This document shows, one piece after another, positions 63,296 through 64,000 of a stretch of DNA of 64,000 nucleotides. Source of the stretch: Quillaja saponaria. Taxonomy: Eukaryota; Streptophyta; Magnoliopsida; Fabales; Quillajaceae. The first letter of the stretch is position 1. Each line of letters opens with the position of its first letter. The position numbers and the translations under genes were made by a program. The stretch is from positions 2,294,001 through 2,358,000 of the forward strand of contig CM055615.1 of assembly GCA_029379385.1 (NCBI GenBank), given 5' to 3'. Below the pieces are notes generated by a model that saw only the letters and a list, made by a program, of their open reading frames with translations, had not been told where the DNA came from and ran no database searches.

Positions 63296-63813
63296 TGAAA
63301 GAAAAAAGGCTCCAAATTTCACAGAAAGTGTTTCACTGTTTCGACTCTCTTTCTTTCAGACTACAACTATGAAACGACGGACAGCGTTGGAACTTGGAAC
63401 TGAAATTCAATTCTGTGTTTAATGAAAGAGAATCTTGAAATTAGTGAGATGCTATCAGTTACAGGATGTAGTATATGCCACGAGGGCTGCCTACGTGGTG
63501 ATGGGAACACGTGTAATGATCTTGACATCGTTACCAAATATTGACTGGAACCTTCTCGGAAGATTAAGGACTTTCCTCATGTTTGGAATCACCTGCACGA
63601 CGAATTAGATCCTCTCATTCTTATTGGAACATGAGACCACGTGGAAAAGAGAAACTTAGCAAAAAATATATATATTTTTGAGAGACTCTTTTTTCTTTTT
63701 TAGGCAAAATAATATTTTTGTTTATTTTGTTTAAAATTATTTTTTAATCAATTTTGTCTCAACACTTTCAAAAATATTTTTTCAAAATATTTTTTAATCT
63801 TTTTTCTTTTAAG
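63296..63813. other. promoter and leader region of the RCC1 gene
   Basis: This stretch lies between the RCC1 start and the possible plus-strand exons. The minus-strand 5' leader should be near 63296-63420. The rest contains clustered ACGTG-core motifs and AT-rich DNA. Confidence 0.45.
63492..63643. promoter_or_regulatory. cluster of G-box/ACGTG motifs
   Basis: Palindromic CACGTG occurs at 63508-63513 and 63638-63643, with a further TACGTGG near 63492-63498, some 200-350 bp upstream of the RCC1-gene ATG. G-boxes bind bZIP and bHLH factors involved in light and abscisic-acid responses. Function here is inferred. Confidence 0.4.
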
Positions 63814-64000
63814 GTATTCTTCTGCTCAAACTTCACCTGTGGTCCTAACTAGCAATCATAAACAGAATGTAAAAGCTAAATTGGTAAGTAAATTTTCATA
63901 TGCAATTATATTGGTTTTACATTGTTTTATACACTTTGAGTTCATTTTCTCTTTTTTAAATTTTAGAATCCAATGAAGAAACCAAGAAACACCAGCACTC
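63814..64000 (+). CDS. possible internal exons of a gene continuing past the right edge
   Basis: A pyrimidine-rich acceptor (TTTTCTTTTAAG) precedes 63814-63883, which reads YSSAQTSPVVLTSNHKQNVK and ends at a consensus donor TTG|GTAAGT. A second acceptor (TTTTAAATTTTAG) precedes 63967-64000, which continues in the same frame as NPMKKPRNTST. The two pieces are polar and splice in phase, but they are short and the protein is unknown. Confidence 0.35.

Overview
The window is nuclear DNA of a flowering plant, most likely a eudicot. The evidence is strongly AT-rich intergenic DNA, many GT-AG introns in every large gene, plant-specific families (AKR4C-type aldo-keto reductases, a CASP-like membrane protein, wall-associated-kinase-like receptors, an RCC1/UVR8-like protein) and a dense set of degraded plant retroelements. 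No species is assigned. All gene models were spliced by hand from the sequence: exon ends were chosen by GT-AG sites, reading phase and agreement between paralogs.

Layout. From 0.9 to 37.2 kb there are four aldo-keto reductase genes in tandem, all on the minus strand and sharing one seven-exon plan (internal exons of 51, 77, 88 and 276 nt). Copy 1 (899-2506) has a one-base frameshift just after its ATG. Copies 2 (15387-20439), 3 (21559-29368) and 4 (34248-37237) read through intact, at 312, 311 and 315 aa with all four catalytic residues. Between copies 1 and 2 lies a 12.9-kb gene graveyard: a mitochondrial-glycoprotein (MAM33/p32) pseudogene, a non-autonomous LTR retrotransposon with a 5-bp target duplication, a heat-shock-factor exon relic, a Helitron-like end pair and about 1.9 kb of a 20-bp minisatellite rich in GGGTTAGGG. 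The introns of copy 3 hold an inverted-repeat element, a Ty1-copia fragment, a TRIM-like mini-LTR element and an RTE-type LINE tail. A broken LTR retrotransposon separates copies 3 and 4.

From 38.4 to 41.1 kb there is an intact CASP-like gene on the plus strand, divergent from AKR copy 4. From 42.8 to 52.0 kb two minus-strand WAKL20-type receptor kinases follow: the first has a single +1 frameshift in its ectodomain, and the second is a clear pseudogene (kinase frameshift plus a ~372-bp insertion). A small plant protein of unknown function lies at 54.1 kb. An intact 11-exon RCC1-repeat gene (493 aa) fills 57.2-63.3 kb. Two plausible plus-strand exons of another gene run off the right edge.

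Function. The four AKRs probably detoxify reactive carbonyls with NADPH. Their different states (intact, shortened loop, frameshifted start, one GC-AG intron, one perfect heat-shock element) look like a tandem family undergoing divergence and decay. The other genes show no pathway link to them. No operon, CRISPR array or bacterial-type system is present, and I see no convincing undescribed system. The most informative signals are gene decay and element insertion.
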